Shown in pieces: positions 1 through 8,219 of a DNA stretch of 64,000 nt. A program made the position numbers and the translations under genes. This DNA comes from Aphodosoma sp051870875. GTDB lineage: Bacteria > Bacteroidota > Bacteroidia > Bacteroidales > Paludibacteraceae. Every line of letters begins with the position of its first letter. Position 1 is the first letter of the stretch. The DNA lies in assembly GCA_051870875.1 (NCBI GenBank), contig JBJECG010000058.1, forward strand, positions 1 through 64,000, in the 5' to 3' direction. Below the pieces are notes generated by a model. The model was not told where the DNA came from. It saw only the letters and a program-made list of their open reading frames with translations, and searched no databases.

Positions 1-61
1 CCTCATTTATAAAGGCACTCTCCGGGCTTGCAGGCTGACATACCACATCACAATCATCACC

Positions 62-68
62 AAGGAGG
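62..68 (+). promoter_or_regulatory. Shine-Dalgarno-like AAGGAGG before the HTH gene
   Basis: AAGGAGG lies 11 bases before the ATG at 80. Purine-rich ribosome sites are uncommon in Bacteroidota, so this site supports the ATG at 80 and fits a gene of mobile-element origin. Confidence 0.4.
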
Positions 69-79
69 ATTTCTTTCTG

Positions 80-796
80 ATGATTAGAGAAACAACCTAC
101 TGCAAGCGGAGCATGTCAATCTTCGCCAGGCAGGGTAAAAAGACAAAAAAGAAGATGAACGAAGATACACCGAACACCGAAAAAGACCTTTCCCAAAAGG
201 AGGGAAAGAAGAAAGCGAAGGGCAGCCCCAAACGGCAGCTCATTCCGGCGGCTAACTACAAGCAGTCCGTGCGCGACACGTTCACGGACAAAGAGAGTGC
301 CGGAGGCGACCTTTATACGATGGCTGGGATATGCCGGAAATTCAATTATACCTACGGGCGATTTTACAATCTCCGTATGTGCTACTCGATACCCTGTGTC
401 AAAACCAATGCCACCAAGTGCTTCCCGAAAGCCGAGGTTGACAAGGCTATGGCTGAGGAAGCGGAACGGCTGGGAAGCAACCTGTCGGAGCACTGGTATT
501 CCTGTTTCGACATCATGCGCCTGTTCGGGCTGGGCAAGACCCAAGTCCGCAGGTTCGCACTCACCCACGGGGTAAGGACGGAGCGCATCCACGGCAACCG
601 CCTATACTACCTCAAAGCCGACTGGGACGAGGCACGGAAGGTGTCGGAACGCAAGAGCGCAAGCACCAAAGCCAAGAGAGAGCCTGACAATGAATCAGAC
701 AACAATAAAAATCACAACCGATATGACAAACATCTGCACGAAAGTGACGGTCAGGAAACGACCCATCAAGAACGGTCAGGTATCACTTTACCTTGA
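80..796 (+). CDS. Tandem helix-turn-helix DNA-binding protein of a mobile element
   Basis: A 238-residue basic protein with two similar segments. The first (about residues 78-120) starts YTMAGICRKFNYT and the second (about 140-190) starts YSCFDIMRLFGLGKT. Both look like excisionase/MerR-type winged helices that pick a strand by a YxxxxIxRxF pattern, so the protein seems to be an internal duplication. The N-terminus is a lysine-rich tail of low complexity; ATGs at 113 and 155 are alternative starts. The gene overlaps the start of an integrase stump downstream, an arrangement common in Bacteroides conjugative or mobilizable elements where such proteins act in excision or integrase control. The family call is from pattern only; no exact family name is certain. 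The last ~35 residues are read over the integrase start. Confidence 0.6.
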   Translation: MIRETTYCKRSMSIFARQGKKTKKKMNEDTPNTEKDLSQKEGKKKAKGSPKRQLIPAANYKQSVRDTFTDKESAGGDLYTMAGICRKFNYTYGRFYNLRMCYSIPCVKTNATKCFPKAEVDKAMAEEAERLGSNLSEHWYSCFDIMRLFGLGKTQVRRFALTHGVRTERIHGNRLYYLKADWDEARKVSERKSASTKAKREPDNESDNNKNHNRYDKHLHESDGQETTHQERSGITLP

Positions 797-806
797 CAAC
801 TCATGA
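723..806 (+). pseudogene. Tyrosine integrase, N-terminal stump only
   Basis: An ATG at 723 opens a 27-codon frame beginning MTNICTKVTVRKRPIKNGQ and ending SLYLDNS then stop. This is the typical start of Bacteroidales tyrosine recombinases (KVTVRKxPIxxGxxSLYLDFYP). After SLYLD the family sequence breaks off and a stop follows, so the arm-binding, core-binding and catalytic domains are all absent. It overlaps the end of the upstream HTH gene in another frame, as an intact pair would. Read as the breakpoint of a decayed or recombined element; the breakpoint is near position 797. Confidence 0.6.
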
Positions 807-892
807 CGTCCGTTGAAAACAAATTCAGGCGTTTTCCTCAAAAATGACTTAAGGGGGACTGGAATTCGCAGTTTGCGCAGATAGGTGTCCTG

Positions 893-1552
893 TTATTGAC
901 TTTGTAGATATTTCTTTATTTCAATTTTTGCCTCGGCGATATCAGGATTTGAGAGTATAGGGATCAATTTATCAACCTCTTCAATAGGTCGTTTCCACCA
1001 TTGTAGACGTTCCAGTAAGTCTATCATTTCATCGTCAAATCTGCGGCGTATGACTTTTGCCGGATTGCCGACGGCTATCGAAAAAGGAGGAATGTTTGAG
1101 GCAACCGTGGCATTAGTGCCGATTATGGCCCCGTCGCCTATATGTACGCCGGGCATGATTGTCACGTTCTGCCCGATCCATACATCGTTGCCGATAACTG
1201 TATCACCTTTGAGCGGCAACTCATCCATTACCGGAGCAATGGCATCTCCCCAATCTTCTCCCATTATGTAGAAGGGATAGGTCGTGGCGCAGTCCATCCG
1301 ATGGTTGGCACCGTTCATGATAAATGTGATACCCTTGGCGATGGCACAAAAGTTGCCGATTATCAGCTTGTCACCGATGAAATCATAGAAATGCGTGATG
1401 TGCTCCTCAAACCTGTCGGCTCCGTCGATATCATCGTAATATGTATAATCGCCTATGATTATTCTCGGATTCTTCACCACATTCTTTATGTAGCAAAGGC
1501 TCGGAATCGCAGGATTTGGAAATGCCTTGTCTCTGTCGGGATATATTTTCAT
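893..1552 (-). CDS. Vat/CatB-type xenobiotic O-acetyltransferase
   Basis: A 219-residue left-handed beta-helix acetyltransferase of the xenobiotic acetyltransferase group, which acetylates streptogramin A or chloramphenicol with acetyl-CoA. It carries hexapeptide repeats (for example VIGNDVWIGQNVTIMPGV) and the family signature IMNGANHRMD, with the catalytic histidine at residue 84. The C-terminus has the usual WWKRPIEEV helix. Length and motifs fit Vat proteins well, but sequence alone does not fix the substrate, and many chromosomal homologues are uncharacterised. It begins 31 bp after hipA on the same strand with no visible promoter between them, so it is probably the last gene of a hipB-hipA-vat operon. 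Confidence 0.8.
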   Translation of the reverse strand: MKIYPDRDKAFPNPAIPSLCYIKNVVKNPRIIIGDYTYYDDIDGADRFEEHITHFYDFIGDKLIIGNFCAIAKGITFIMNGANHRMDCATTYPFYIMGEDWGDAIAPVMDELPLKGDTVIGNDVWIGQNVTIMPGVHIGDGAIIGTNATVASNIPPFSIAVGNPAKVIRRRFDDEMIDLLERLQWWKRPIEEVDKLIPILSNPDIAEAKIEIKKYLQSQ

Positions 1553-1583
1553 GGTTATTGAAGTCTTTGCGAAGACGGATGTA

Positions 1584-2864
1584 TTATATGGAGAGTTTTA
1601 GATTCGGCATAATGGCATCTATCATGGGCTGGGGAACTTCACATTCCCTTGCCAATAGAGGCCAGCGTGAAGATACTTCGGTAATGCGGTCGATTATTTC
1701 AGCAGCATCTTTTATATTGTTGCGCTTGGCAAATTCTATAAGGTCCTGACGGGAAATACCGTCAAACTTTCCGTTGATCGACATCTGGTGCTGTGCTGTC
1801 CATCCGCCCTTTGGATTATAGGCAAATCCCATGTCGTATGCCGGCGAAAGAGCCCATTTGCCTTGTCTGTCCATAAGGAATGATATATTCTTGGTATGAT
1901 CATCCTGATTGCGGATTACAACATTGAATACCATGCGACGATACATTTCCTGCGCCTGTGAGTATGGCAGTCTCAATGCCCTCATCACGTTGAACGCCTG
2001 CTCGTATGAGTAATAACGTGGATTGCGGTAGTCATAATGCGCTATTCCGCAAAGAGTCTGCATATGGATTTTCTCACCGTTCCGGCGGTCAAAACGCTTG
2101 GTGAGAAAATGGGCGCGTCCATTCTCCTCTATCAGACTGCAATTCGACATTTCTATGCCACATTCCTTAACAAGTCGATAGAAAGAGTATTCCAATCGGC
2201 CGAAATTCTGCGTTTCCCTGAATCCGGCTTCAGCGGTGACGCCGTCGAGTTTTATAAGATAATAGTCAAAGCCTTCCGGGGCTTCAATCTGTCCTGAGCG
2301 GACTTCACCTGTCAGTGGATTGTAGGCTATGATAGCTTTTGCCCTCTGACCTCCGGCAGAGGTGCCGAGGCGCACGATTTCGGCTATCGCCGCCTTCTTG
2401 TCCTCTTCAAGATTGGCTCCGAAATCTTCCTTTTCAGACAGTGCCTTGTTTGCCACTTCAACAAGGGAGTCAAGTTCTATTCTGACATCCGGACTGTAGG
2501 GTGCATCCATGGCCGGTTCAAACTCCAGTGCTCCCATGCAGCATTTGCCGAGGAAACATAGTGTCTCAACAGCGTTTCCGCTGCTACGGCCGGTCAGCGC
2601 AAGCCAACGGTCGAACAATGCTCGTCCGTAAGTATCGGGCAATGAATCGGCGAGCATTCCTGGAAGCCCTTTAAACGTCTCACGACCTATGTCGGAGAAC
2701 GAATACACCCTTCCCTGGCGTACAGGCATTAGAATCGGCGAGGGTTCAAGTCCTTTGCCGATGAAACTGTCGGCATACTCGAAATGTGCCAACTGGCGGT
2801 TGTTGTCCCATCGGAATGTTCCGACGGGTTGACCATACAGGTTTACTCTCGCTATATCTACCAT
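1584..2864 (-). CDS. hipA: HipA-type serine/threonine kinase toxin
   Basis: A 426-residue HipA-family kinase toxin; known members phosphorylate glutamyl-tRNA synthetase or other targets and cause growth arrest and persistence. The N-terminal HipA_N-like part is followed by the flexible Ser loop GTSAGGQRAK (Ser169 region, the autophosphorylation site in the family), the catalytic loop NQDDHTKN at 319-326 and the metal-binding SPAYDMGF. All key residues are present, so it is likely active. Its ATG overlaps the end of hipB by 7 bases, so the two are translationally coupled. The cognate target is unknown. Confidence 0.88.
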   Translation of the reverse strand: MVDIARVNLYGQPVGTFRWDNNRQLAHFEYADSFIGKGLEPSPILMPVRQGRVYSFSDIGRETFKGLPGMLADSLPDTYGRALFDRWLALTGRSSGNAVETLCFLGKCCMGALEFEPAMDAPYSPDVRIELDSLVEVANKALSEKEDFGANLEEDKKAAIAEIVRLGTSAGGQRAKAIIAYNPLTGEVRSGQIEAPEGFDYYLIKLDGVTAEAGFRETQNFGRLEYSFYRLVKECGIEMSNCSLIEENGRAHFLTKRFDRRNGEKIHMQTLCGIAHYDYRNPRYYSYEQAFNVMRALRLPYSQAQEMYRRMVFNVVIRNQDDHTKNISFLMDRQGKWALSPAYDMGFAYNPKGGWTAQHQMSINGKFDGISRQDLIEFAKRNNIKDAAEIIDRITEVSSRWPLLARECEVPQPMIDAIMPNLKLSI

Positions 2865-3199
2865 TCAGATTCCTCCGGATTAGGCTGTGGGTGGGTTTTG
2901 TTGTTGCCGCTTGCGTGTTTGCGCAGCTTCTTTTTACTTGCCTCGACAAACTCAAAGTATTCGTTGGGGCTCATCTCATCTTCCTTAATAAGGGGGGAAA
3001 ATGCATCCAGTTCGCCCAGAACGCGGAGCACACGCATCAAGGAATCGAAATAGCTTATATCGCCTTTCTCGATTTTTTTTAATGTCGTCAGTGAGACTTG
3101 CGCCTGTTCTGCGAGCGACGTCTGAGTGAAGTTCTGTCGGAGTCGCAAATGCCTTATTTTTTGTCCCAGCCGATGGCGGATTTCGCCGTCAGGCAACAT
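2858..3199 (-). CDS. hipB: HipB-like XRE antitoxin and autorepressor
   Basis: A 113-residue protein with an XRE helix-turn-helix (KIRHLRLRQNFTQTSLAEQA and onward) and a charged, lysine-rich C-terminal tail. It should bind the operon promoter and neutralise HipA. The ATG at 3199 (MLPDGEIRH) is chosen over an upstream start at 3265, because the longer frame would run through the likely -7 box at 3243-3250. First gene of the minus-strand hipB-hipA-vat run. Confidence 0.85.
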   Translation of the reverse strand: MLPDGEIRHRLGQKIRHLRLRQNFTQTSLAEQAQVSLTTLKKIEKGDISYFDSLMRVLRVLGELDAFSPLIKEDEMSPNEYFEFVEASKKKLRKHASGNNKTHPQPNPEESEW

Positions 3200-3242
3200 A
3201 TAGATATTCTCTTTCACGGTTGTGTTTGCGTCTGTTAGACTG

Positions 3243-3250
3243 CAAATATA
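3243..3250 (-). promoter_or_regulatory. Putative -7 box of hipBA
   Basis: On the minus strand this reads TATATTTG, matching TAnnTTTG. A clear -33 TTG at 19-20 bp is not seen. The start point would be about 3236, 37 bases before the hipB ATG. Confidence 0.45.
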
Positions 3251-3265
3251 GCAATAATAGTTCAA

Positions 3266-3562
3266 ACTGCGCCTATTTTACGCTTATAATTTTCAGCTTA
3301 ACTAAAGTTTATTGTCTGATTCGCAGTTTAATCCTACATCCATACGATATTGGCAAATCAAAAAACGTATCAACTGTTAAGGTTTGGTTAAATCTTTCGT
3401 CCGGAACACATGCCTTTTCTAATCCTTTCACTCTCTAAAAGCAACTCTTTCACTTCCTATTTTCTCTTAACGGATAGTTGTACCGTTATTTTCTTATACA
3501 GTTGATTTTCAGCAATAAAAGTCATTGAAAATCAATTCCACATGGAAGTTACTGTAAAAAAT
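3266..3562. other. Non-coding gap between hipB and serC
   Basis: An AT-rich stretch of about 300 bp with no credible gene. It holds an inverted repeat at 3502-3511 and 3526-3535 (TTGATTTTCA and its complement). Such a 10-bp hairpin could be an operator or a weak terminator; nothing else stands out. Confidence 0.4.
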
Positions 3563-3592
3563 AAGAGGAGAGATCCTAAAATCCCTCCTCTT
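3563..3592 (-). terminator. Terminator of serC
   Basis: Stem AAGAGGAG (3563-3570) pairs with CTCCTCTT (3585-3592); on the minus strand the stem is followed by ATTTTTTAC. It lies 29 bp past the serC stop, a typical intrinsic terminator. Confidence 0.75.
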
Positions 3593-3620
3593 TTGTTGGT
3601 ATATTTTATCGTGTTTCCGA

Positions 3621-4706
3621 TTATTTGTTGGCAGCTTCGAAGTCTTGCATGCATTTTACGAGAGCTTGTACAGACTCTATTGGACATGCGTTGTAGATAG
3701 AAGCGCGGAAACCGCCTACCGAACGGTGTCCTTTGATACCTACCATGCCGCGTTCTTTCGCGAATGCCATGAAATCAGCTTCTTTGTCTTTGTACTGCTC
3801 GGCCATTACGAAGCAAACGTTCATGATAGAGCGGTCTTCTTTCTCGGCTGTGCCTACGAACATTGAATTGCGGTCTATTTCGTTGTAGAGTAGGTTGGCC
3901 TTTTCGTTGTTGATTTTGTTCATGGCTTCAACGCCGCCCATCTCTTTCACCCATTTGAGGGTTTCGTGCATGACGAAGATAGGAAATACGGGAGGAGTGT
4001 TGAACATGGATATGTTGCGCTCTTCGTCGGCTGCATGTGTTTTGTAGTCAACCATAGTCTGGAGCTTCCGGTCGAGTTTGCCGAGAAGGTCACGACGGAT
4101 GATGACGAAAGTAACGCCTGCAGGGCCTACGTTCTTCTGTGCGCCACCGTAGATGAGGGCGTATTTCTTTATGTCTACAGGACGGCTCATGATGTCTGAT
4201 GACATGTCAGCAACCAAGTTGATAGGGCAGTCCATATCATATTTTATTTCAGTACCGTAGATGGTATTGTTGGTAGTGATGTGGAAGTAGTCGGCATCTG
4301 TCGGGATGGTGTAGTTTTTAGGAATGTAGGTGTAGTTTTTGTCTTCAGAAGATGCAACGATTTCTACATCTCCGTAGAATTTGGCTTCTTTGGCAGCTTT
4401 CTTGGCCCAAACACCGGTCTGGAGATAAGCGGCTTTTTTAGCAAGAAGGTTGGCCGGAACGTGGAAGAACTGAGTTGAAGCGCCTCCGCCGAGGAAAAGG
4501 ATTTCATAGTTTTCGGGGATGTTGAGAAGCTCGCGCCACAACTGGCGGGTTTCGGCCATTATGCGCTCCCAGCCTGGAGTTCGGTGGGAAATTTCAAGAA
4601 TGCCGATGCCGGTTCCGTCGAAATCACGGATTGCCTCGATTGCAGATTCCACTGCCTGACGTGGAAGAACGCAAGGTCCTGCGTTGAAATTGTGCATTTT
4701 TTTCAT
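3621..4706 (-). CDS. serC: Phosphoserine aminotransferase
   Basis: A 361-residue PLP enzyme that makes 3-phosphoserine from 3-phosphohydroxypyruvate and glutamate in serine synthesis; it may also serve pyridoxal phosphate synthesis. It opens with the family signature HNFNAGPCVLP and has GGGASTQF, and the lysine-containing IYGGAQKNVGPAGVT that binds PLP. Full length. In many Bacteroides serC sits beside serA; here serA is not next to it. It has its own promoter (4777-4807) and terminator (3563-3592), so it is probably a single-gene unit. Confidence 0.95.
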   Translation of the reverse strand: MKKMHNFNAGPCVLPRQAVESAIEAIRDFDGTGIGILEISHRTPGWERIMAETRQLWRELLNIPENYEILFLGGGASTQFFHVPANLLAKKAAYLQTGVWAKKAAKEAKFYGDVEIVASSEDKNYTYIPKNYTIPTDADYFHITTNNTIYGTEIKYDMDCPINLVADMSSDIMSRPVDIKKYALIYGGAQKNVGPAGVTFVIIRRDLLGKLDRKLQTMVDYKTHAADEERNISMFNTPPVFPIFVMHETLKWVKEMGGVEAMNKINNEKANLLYNEIDRNSMFVGTAEKEDRSIMNVCFVMAEQYKDKEADFMAFAKERGMVGIKGHRSVGGFRASIYNACPIESVQALVKCMQDFEAANK

Positions 4707-4776
4707 AGTGAATTTTGATTATTATGTTGAGTTGTAATGCTTTAATTCAGAAGATACTACCGTGCCATTTGGGCGT

Positions 4777-4807
4777 CAAAGGTAAACAATAATATTGTTG
4801 GAAGCAA
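4777..4807 (-). promoter_or_regulatory. serC promoter
   Basis: Minus strand TACCTTTG at 4784-4777 with TTG at 4807-4805, 20 bp apart: a full Bacteroidota promoter. Predicted start near 4770, about 65 bases before the ATG. Confidence 0.75.
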
Positions 4808-4851
4808 ATCTTTTCAGTGTAATTTTCTAATAATATGTTATAAAAGACCGT

Positions 4852-6456
4852 TTAAGACCTTTTGGTAGTCTCGATCAAATGTATCAGGCGGTCAATGGCT
4901 TCGTTTTCCGGTATGTTTTTTTCCACACATTGAGCTTTGTGGTAGAGTGACACACGTCCCGCTCCGGCTCCGATATAGCCGTAGTCGGCATCGGCCATTT
5001 CACCCGGACCATTGACTATGCAGCCCATCACCGCTATCTTCAGCCCGGCATACTGCGCGGTAGCCTTTTTTACCCGGCGTACTGCTTCTGGAAGGTTGAA
5101 TTTGGTGCGCCCGCAACTTGGGCATGATATATATTCTGTCCGCGATACTCTTGCTCCTGCTGCCTGGAGTATCGCGTAAGCGGACTCTGTAAGTTGCTCT
5201 TCTGTGATGTCCGGGTTTTCGGTCTGGATATTGATCCCGTCTATCAGGTTGTCTATCAACAGAGGCCCGAAATCGGCGGCTGCACGGATCTGGAGCTCTT
5301 CGAGACTGACAGCCGGATAATTGAAGCTTACAACGAAAGGTTTGGTATCCCCTTCGGTGTCTTTGGCTGATCTGATCGTTGTCCGTACATCGGCCATCAA
5401 CGTTTTTCCTGTGGCGGGAGCAAGCAGATGAACGCCCTGGGGAATGTCGTTGAAAAGAGTGTCGGCCTTGAGGTCGCCGTTGGAGGTTTTGTTGCCTACG
5501 ACACGGACCACGTTGTCGCCTCCGAATATTCCTACATTGTCTGTTTTACGGTGTGAGAATGCGGTGGAAAGAGAGTCGATCAAATCGATGCGATTGTTGT
5601 CTGATTGGTATTGGCTTGCAATGTAGTCTGCCAATCGGCGGGCTACAGGTATTTCTGCCTCTGGGGCTTCGGATAACGATACACGGATAGTGTCGCCTAT
5701 ACCGTCATGCAGGAGTGTGCCGATGCCTACAGCTGATTTGATGCGGCCTTCCATGTCGCTGCCGGCTTCGGTGACTCCGAGGTGCAGCGGATAGCGCAGC
5801 CCCTTTTGGTCCATCATCTGCACCAGAAGGCGTACGGCATGAATCATCACCATGGTGTTGGATGCCTTGACCGAGAGTATGAGATTGGTGAATCCCTCTT
5901 GCTGGCAGAGGCCGATGAACTCCATGCACGATGCGGCAAGTCCTTCGGGCGTATTGCCGTAGCGGCTCATTATGCGTGGCGAAAGGGATCCGTGGTTTAC
6001 GCCTATACGTATGGCCGTGCCGTTTTGTCGGCAGATGGCAAGTAGTGGACGCAGCTTGAGGCGTATCTCTTCCACTTCGTTTTTCCACTCTTCATCGGTG
6101 TATTCGCCATTGTGTCCCTTTACAAAATTTCCGGGGTTGATGCGTACTTTCTCTACATATCGCGCAGCCGCTTCAGCTACGTTGGGGTTGAAATGGATGT
6201 CGGCTACCAGCGGCAGCTCTATGCCTCGTGCCCTCAGCCCGGCCTTTATCTGACGCAGACTTTCGGTTTCTCGTACACCTTGCGTTGTGTAGCGCAGCAG
6301 TTCTGTACCGGCTTCTATACAGCGTAATGCTTGGGCTACAGAGACTTCGATGTCATTGGTGTCGGTGTTTGCCATTGTCTGTATACGGATGGGCGCGTCA
6401 CCGCCGATGGTCATATTGCCGACTTTTATGGCGTTTGTTTTTCTACGGATATACAT
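4852..6456 (-). CDS. ispG: 4-hydroxy-3-methylbut-2-enyl diphosphate synthase
   Basis: A 534-residue IspG/GcpE, the iron-sulfur enzyme that converts MEcPP to HMBPP in the MEP isoprenoid pathway. The N-terminal TIM barrel (VGNMTIGGDAPIRIQTM, then VADIHFNPNVA, VRINPGN) and the C-terminal Fe-S domain with SCPSCGRTKF and MGCIVNGPGEMADADYGYIG are both present, including the three cysteines that hold the cluster. It is longer than the roughly 370-residue proteobacterial form because it has the middle insertion domain typical of Bacteroidota and plants. It starts 20 bp after rlmN stops on the same strand, so the two are likely one operon. Confidence 0.95.
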   Translation of the reverse strand: MYIRRKTNAIKVGNMTIGGDAPIRIQTMANTDTNDIEVSVAQALRCIEAGTELLRYTTQGVRETESLRQIKAGLRARGIELPLVADIHFNPNVAEAAARYVEKVRINPGNFVKGHNGEYTDEEWKNEVEEIRLKLRPLLAICRQNGTAIRIGVNHGSLSPRIMSRYGNTPEGLAASCMEFIGLCQQEGFTNLILSVKASNTMVMIHAVRLLVQMMDQKGLRYPLHLGVTEAGSDMEGRIKSAVGIGTLLHDGIGDTIRVSLSEAPEAEIPVARRLADYIASQYQSDNNRIDLIDSLSTAFSHRKTDNVGIFGGDNVVRVVGNKTSNGDLKADTLFNDIPQGVHLLAPATGKTLMADVRTTIRSAKDTEGDTKPFVVSFNYPAVSLEELQIRAAADFGPLLIDNLIDGINIQTENPDITEEQLTESAYAILQAAGARVSRTEYISCPSCGRTKFNLPEAVRRVKKATAQYAGLKIAVMGCIVNGPGEMADADYGYIGAGAGRVSLYHKAQCVEKNIPENEAIDRLIHLIETTKRS

Positions 6457-6476
6457 GGCTTTGTTGGATGGTGGAC

Positions 6477-7496
6477 CTATGCGTTGTTGTGTTTGTAGTT
6501 TGATGACAGCAGTCCGCAGGCGGCGAGAATGTCTTCGCCCCGCGAACGTCTGATGGTGCAGATTATGCCATTGTCGGTCAGATAGTCGCGCATGCGTATC
6601 ATGTCTTCCTCATTCGGACTGTGCAGCTCTGTGCCTGGAATAGAATGAAATCTTATCAGGTTCACGCGGCAAGTAAAACCTCTCAGTTGGCGCACCAGTT
6701 CGGCGGAGTGCCGCATCGAATCGTTTACTCCCTCAAATACTATATATTCAAATGACACGCGACGTTGGTGTTCCCAGTCGTGCTTCTTGATTTCTTTGAG
6801 GATATCGGCTATGGAGTATGCCTGTTCTGCCGGCATAAGCCGCAGCCGTTCTTCAGGTATGGAATTGTGGAGCGATATGGCAAGATGGCATTCGGTTTCG
6901 GCAAGGAAACGTTTCAATCCCGGCAGCAGACCTACGCTTGACACTGTGATGCGTTTCGGACTCCATCCCCAACCCCAGTCTGCAGTCAGTATCTTGCAGG
7001 CGTCTATTACGGCGTCGATATTGTCAAATGGCTCGCCCATACCCATGAATACAACATTCGTCAGTCTGTCGCATTCGGGGACAGAAGCCAGTTGGTTGAT
7101 GATTTCTCCGGCTGTGAGATCTCCGCTCCAACCCTGTTTCCCTGTCATGCAGAAGAGGCAGTTCATCTTGCATCCTACTTGGCACGATACGCACAGCGTG
7201 CCGCGGTCCTCTTCCGGAATGAACACCGTCTCTATCTGGCCGTGTGCAGTGTTGAACAGATATTTGTTTGTCCCGTCGGTTGAGTGGGCTGACCATACGG
7301 GAGCCGAGCGTCCCACTTCGTATTCCGATTTCAGCCTTTCGCGTCCCGTGAGCGACAGGTTGGTCATTTCGTCAATCGAAGTGGCGTGCTTCTTATATAG
7401 CCAGTCGGCTATCTGTCTGCCTGTGAAAGCCGGCAGTCCGGCCTCTGTTGCCACTTGGCGCAGTTCGTCTAAGGTAAGCCCTGTCAGTTGTTTCAT
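6477..7496 (-). CDS. rlmN: 23S rRNA A2503 / tRNA A37 C2-methyltransferase
   Basis: Radical-SAM methyltransferase RlmN, which methylates C2 of A2503 in 23S rRNA and A37 in some tRNAs. The SAM cluster motif is CKMNCLFC; MGMGEPFDN binds SAM; RRSRGEDILAACG near the C-terminus holds the catalytic cysteine. The ATG at 7496 (MKQLTGLTLDEL) gives 339 residues and fits where family members begin. An in-frame ATG at 7571 would add 25 residues that do not look conserved. First gene of an rlmN-ispG operon, behind a structured leader. Confidence 0.93.
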   Translation of the reverse strand: MKQLTGLTLDELRQVATEAGLPAFTGRQIADWLYKKHATSIDEMTNLSLTGRERLKSEYEVGRSAPVWSAHSTDGTNKYLFNTAHGQIETVFIPEEDRGTLCVSCQVGCKMNCLFCMTGKQGWSGDLTAGEIINQLASVPECDRLTNVVFMGMGEPFDNIDAVIDACKILTADWGWGWSPKRITVSSVGLLPGLKRFLAETECHLAISLHNSIPEERLRLMPAEQAYSIADILKEIKKHDWEHQRRVSFEYIVFEGVNDSMRHSAELVRQLRGFTCRVNLIRFHSIPGTELHSPNEEDMIRMRDYLTDNGIICTIRRSRGEDILAACGLLSSNYKHNNA

Positions 7497-7580
7497 TGTC
7501 TGTCCGGTGTATTGGGTATATGTTGTTTCCTGTTGTTCCTTGTATATGGTGACGGGATTCTGTGATTTCATGTCCCCTTA

Positions 7581-7650
7581 AAAACAAGAAAGGGCAGCCG
7601 TCGCGGCTACCACAATCTTTTCTTAACCTTAAATCTAATACCATGAAAAA
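7581..7650 (-). promoter_or_regulatory. Structured 5' leader of rlmN with attenuator-like hairpin
   Basis: Between the predicted start point (~7650) and rlmN, the transcript folds a strong stem: GGCAGCCG (7593-7600) with CGGCTACC (7604-7611), a three-base loop and one G-U pair. On the minus strand it is followed by CUUUCUUGUUUUU, so it resembles an intrinsic terminator placed before the gene. The upstream part reads GGTATTAGATTTAAGGTTAA, which I associate from memory with leader RNAs found before translation-related genes in Bacteroidales; the exact family name is not asserted. Likely an attenuator or the 3' end of a short RNA. Confidence 0.55.
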
Positions 7651-7657
7651 CACGTTG

Positions 7658-7688
7658 CAAAGGTATGCCTTTTTTGGAAAAACACAAA
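7658..7688 (-). promoter_or_regulatory. Promoter of the rlmN-ispG leader
   Basis: Minus strand TACCTTTG (7665-7658) with TTTG (7688-7685), 19 bp apart. Predicted start near 7650. Confidence 0.7.
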
Positions 7689-7763
7689 TATTTTGTATCG
7701 GAAAAGTTGTGCTTTTGATATTATTTAAGACTTATGTGGCTATGGTTGTGTGTCGGATGCAGG

Positions 7764-8213
7764 TCATTTTTCTTCCCGCCGTATCCATTCTTGGTTGCGT
7801 CCGAAAATGCCCCGTTTGTCCAGCGAACCGCGCAATATGAGTTTGCCGAGTTTGCTGTCGTACCATATCCTGCCATAATAGGTTTTGCCGCTTTCGGGGT
7901 CGAGCACCGAGCCGTTGCACAGCTTGCCGTCTGTATATTCCATGCCGCGCAGTATTACCATTCCTGCTACCGGCTTGTCTTTCAGATCACCTTTGCATTC
8001 GGTGCAGCGCATATCTTCATAGCCTTTTATGAGCAGACGTTCCACCCTGCCATAGTATTTTCCGTCTTCTGCCTTGTAGATGCAGACTATTGAGGCCGGG
8101 ACGTTTGTCTTGTCATCGATGGTTGTCCATTTGCCAAGTACCTCTTGTTGGGCCGGCAGTACGACAGAGCAGACCAGCAGCGAAAACAGTATGATTGGTC
8201 TCGTGATTTTCAT
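7764..8213 (-). CDS. Secreted DUF2147 protein
   Basis: A 149-residue protein with a signal peptide (hydrophobic residues 5-20, cleavage likely after VVLPAQ) and a DUF2147 domain: the GKWTTIDD start, then KYYGRVERL, CxxC (CTECKGD) and YYGRIWYDSKLGKLILRG. The family is a small lipocalin-like beta fold of unknown function, usually periplasmic. It starts 6 bp after the glycosyltransferase ends, so it is cotranscribed with it, though a shared role is not evident. Confidence 0.8.
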   Translation of the reverse strand: MKITRPIILFSLLVCSVVLPAQQEVLGKWTTIDDKTNVPASIVCIYKAEDGKYYGRVERLLIKGYEDMRCTECKGDLKDKPVAGMVILRGMEYTDGKLCNGSVLDPESGKTYYGRIWYDSKLGKLILRGSLDKRGIFGRNQEWIRREEK

Positions 8214-8219
8214 GATGAG

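Noticed and set aside
3200..3265. Longer start for hipB at 3265
   Set aside because: It would place the likely -7 box within the coding region; MLPDGEIRH at 3199 gives the usual length.
4820..4865. Terminator after ispG
   Set aside because: Only a direct repeat of GACC within T-rich sequence is seen; no stable stem.
6787..7581. 264-residue plus-strand frame opposite rlmN
   Set aside because: Serine-rich shadow typical of antisense frames; rlmN motifs are clear on the other strand.
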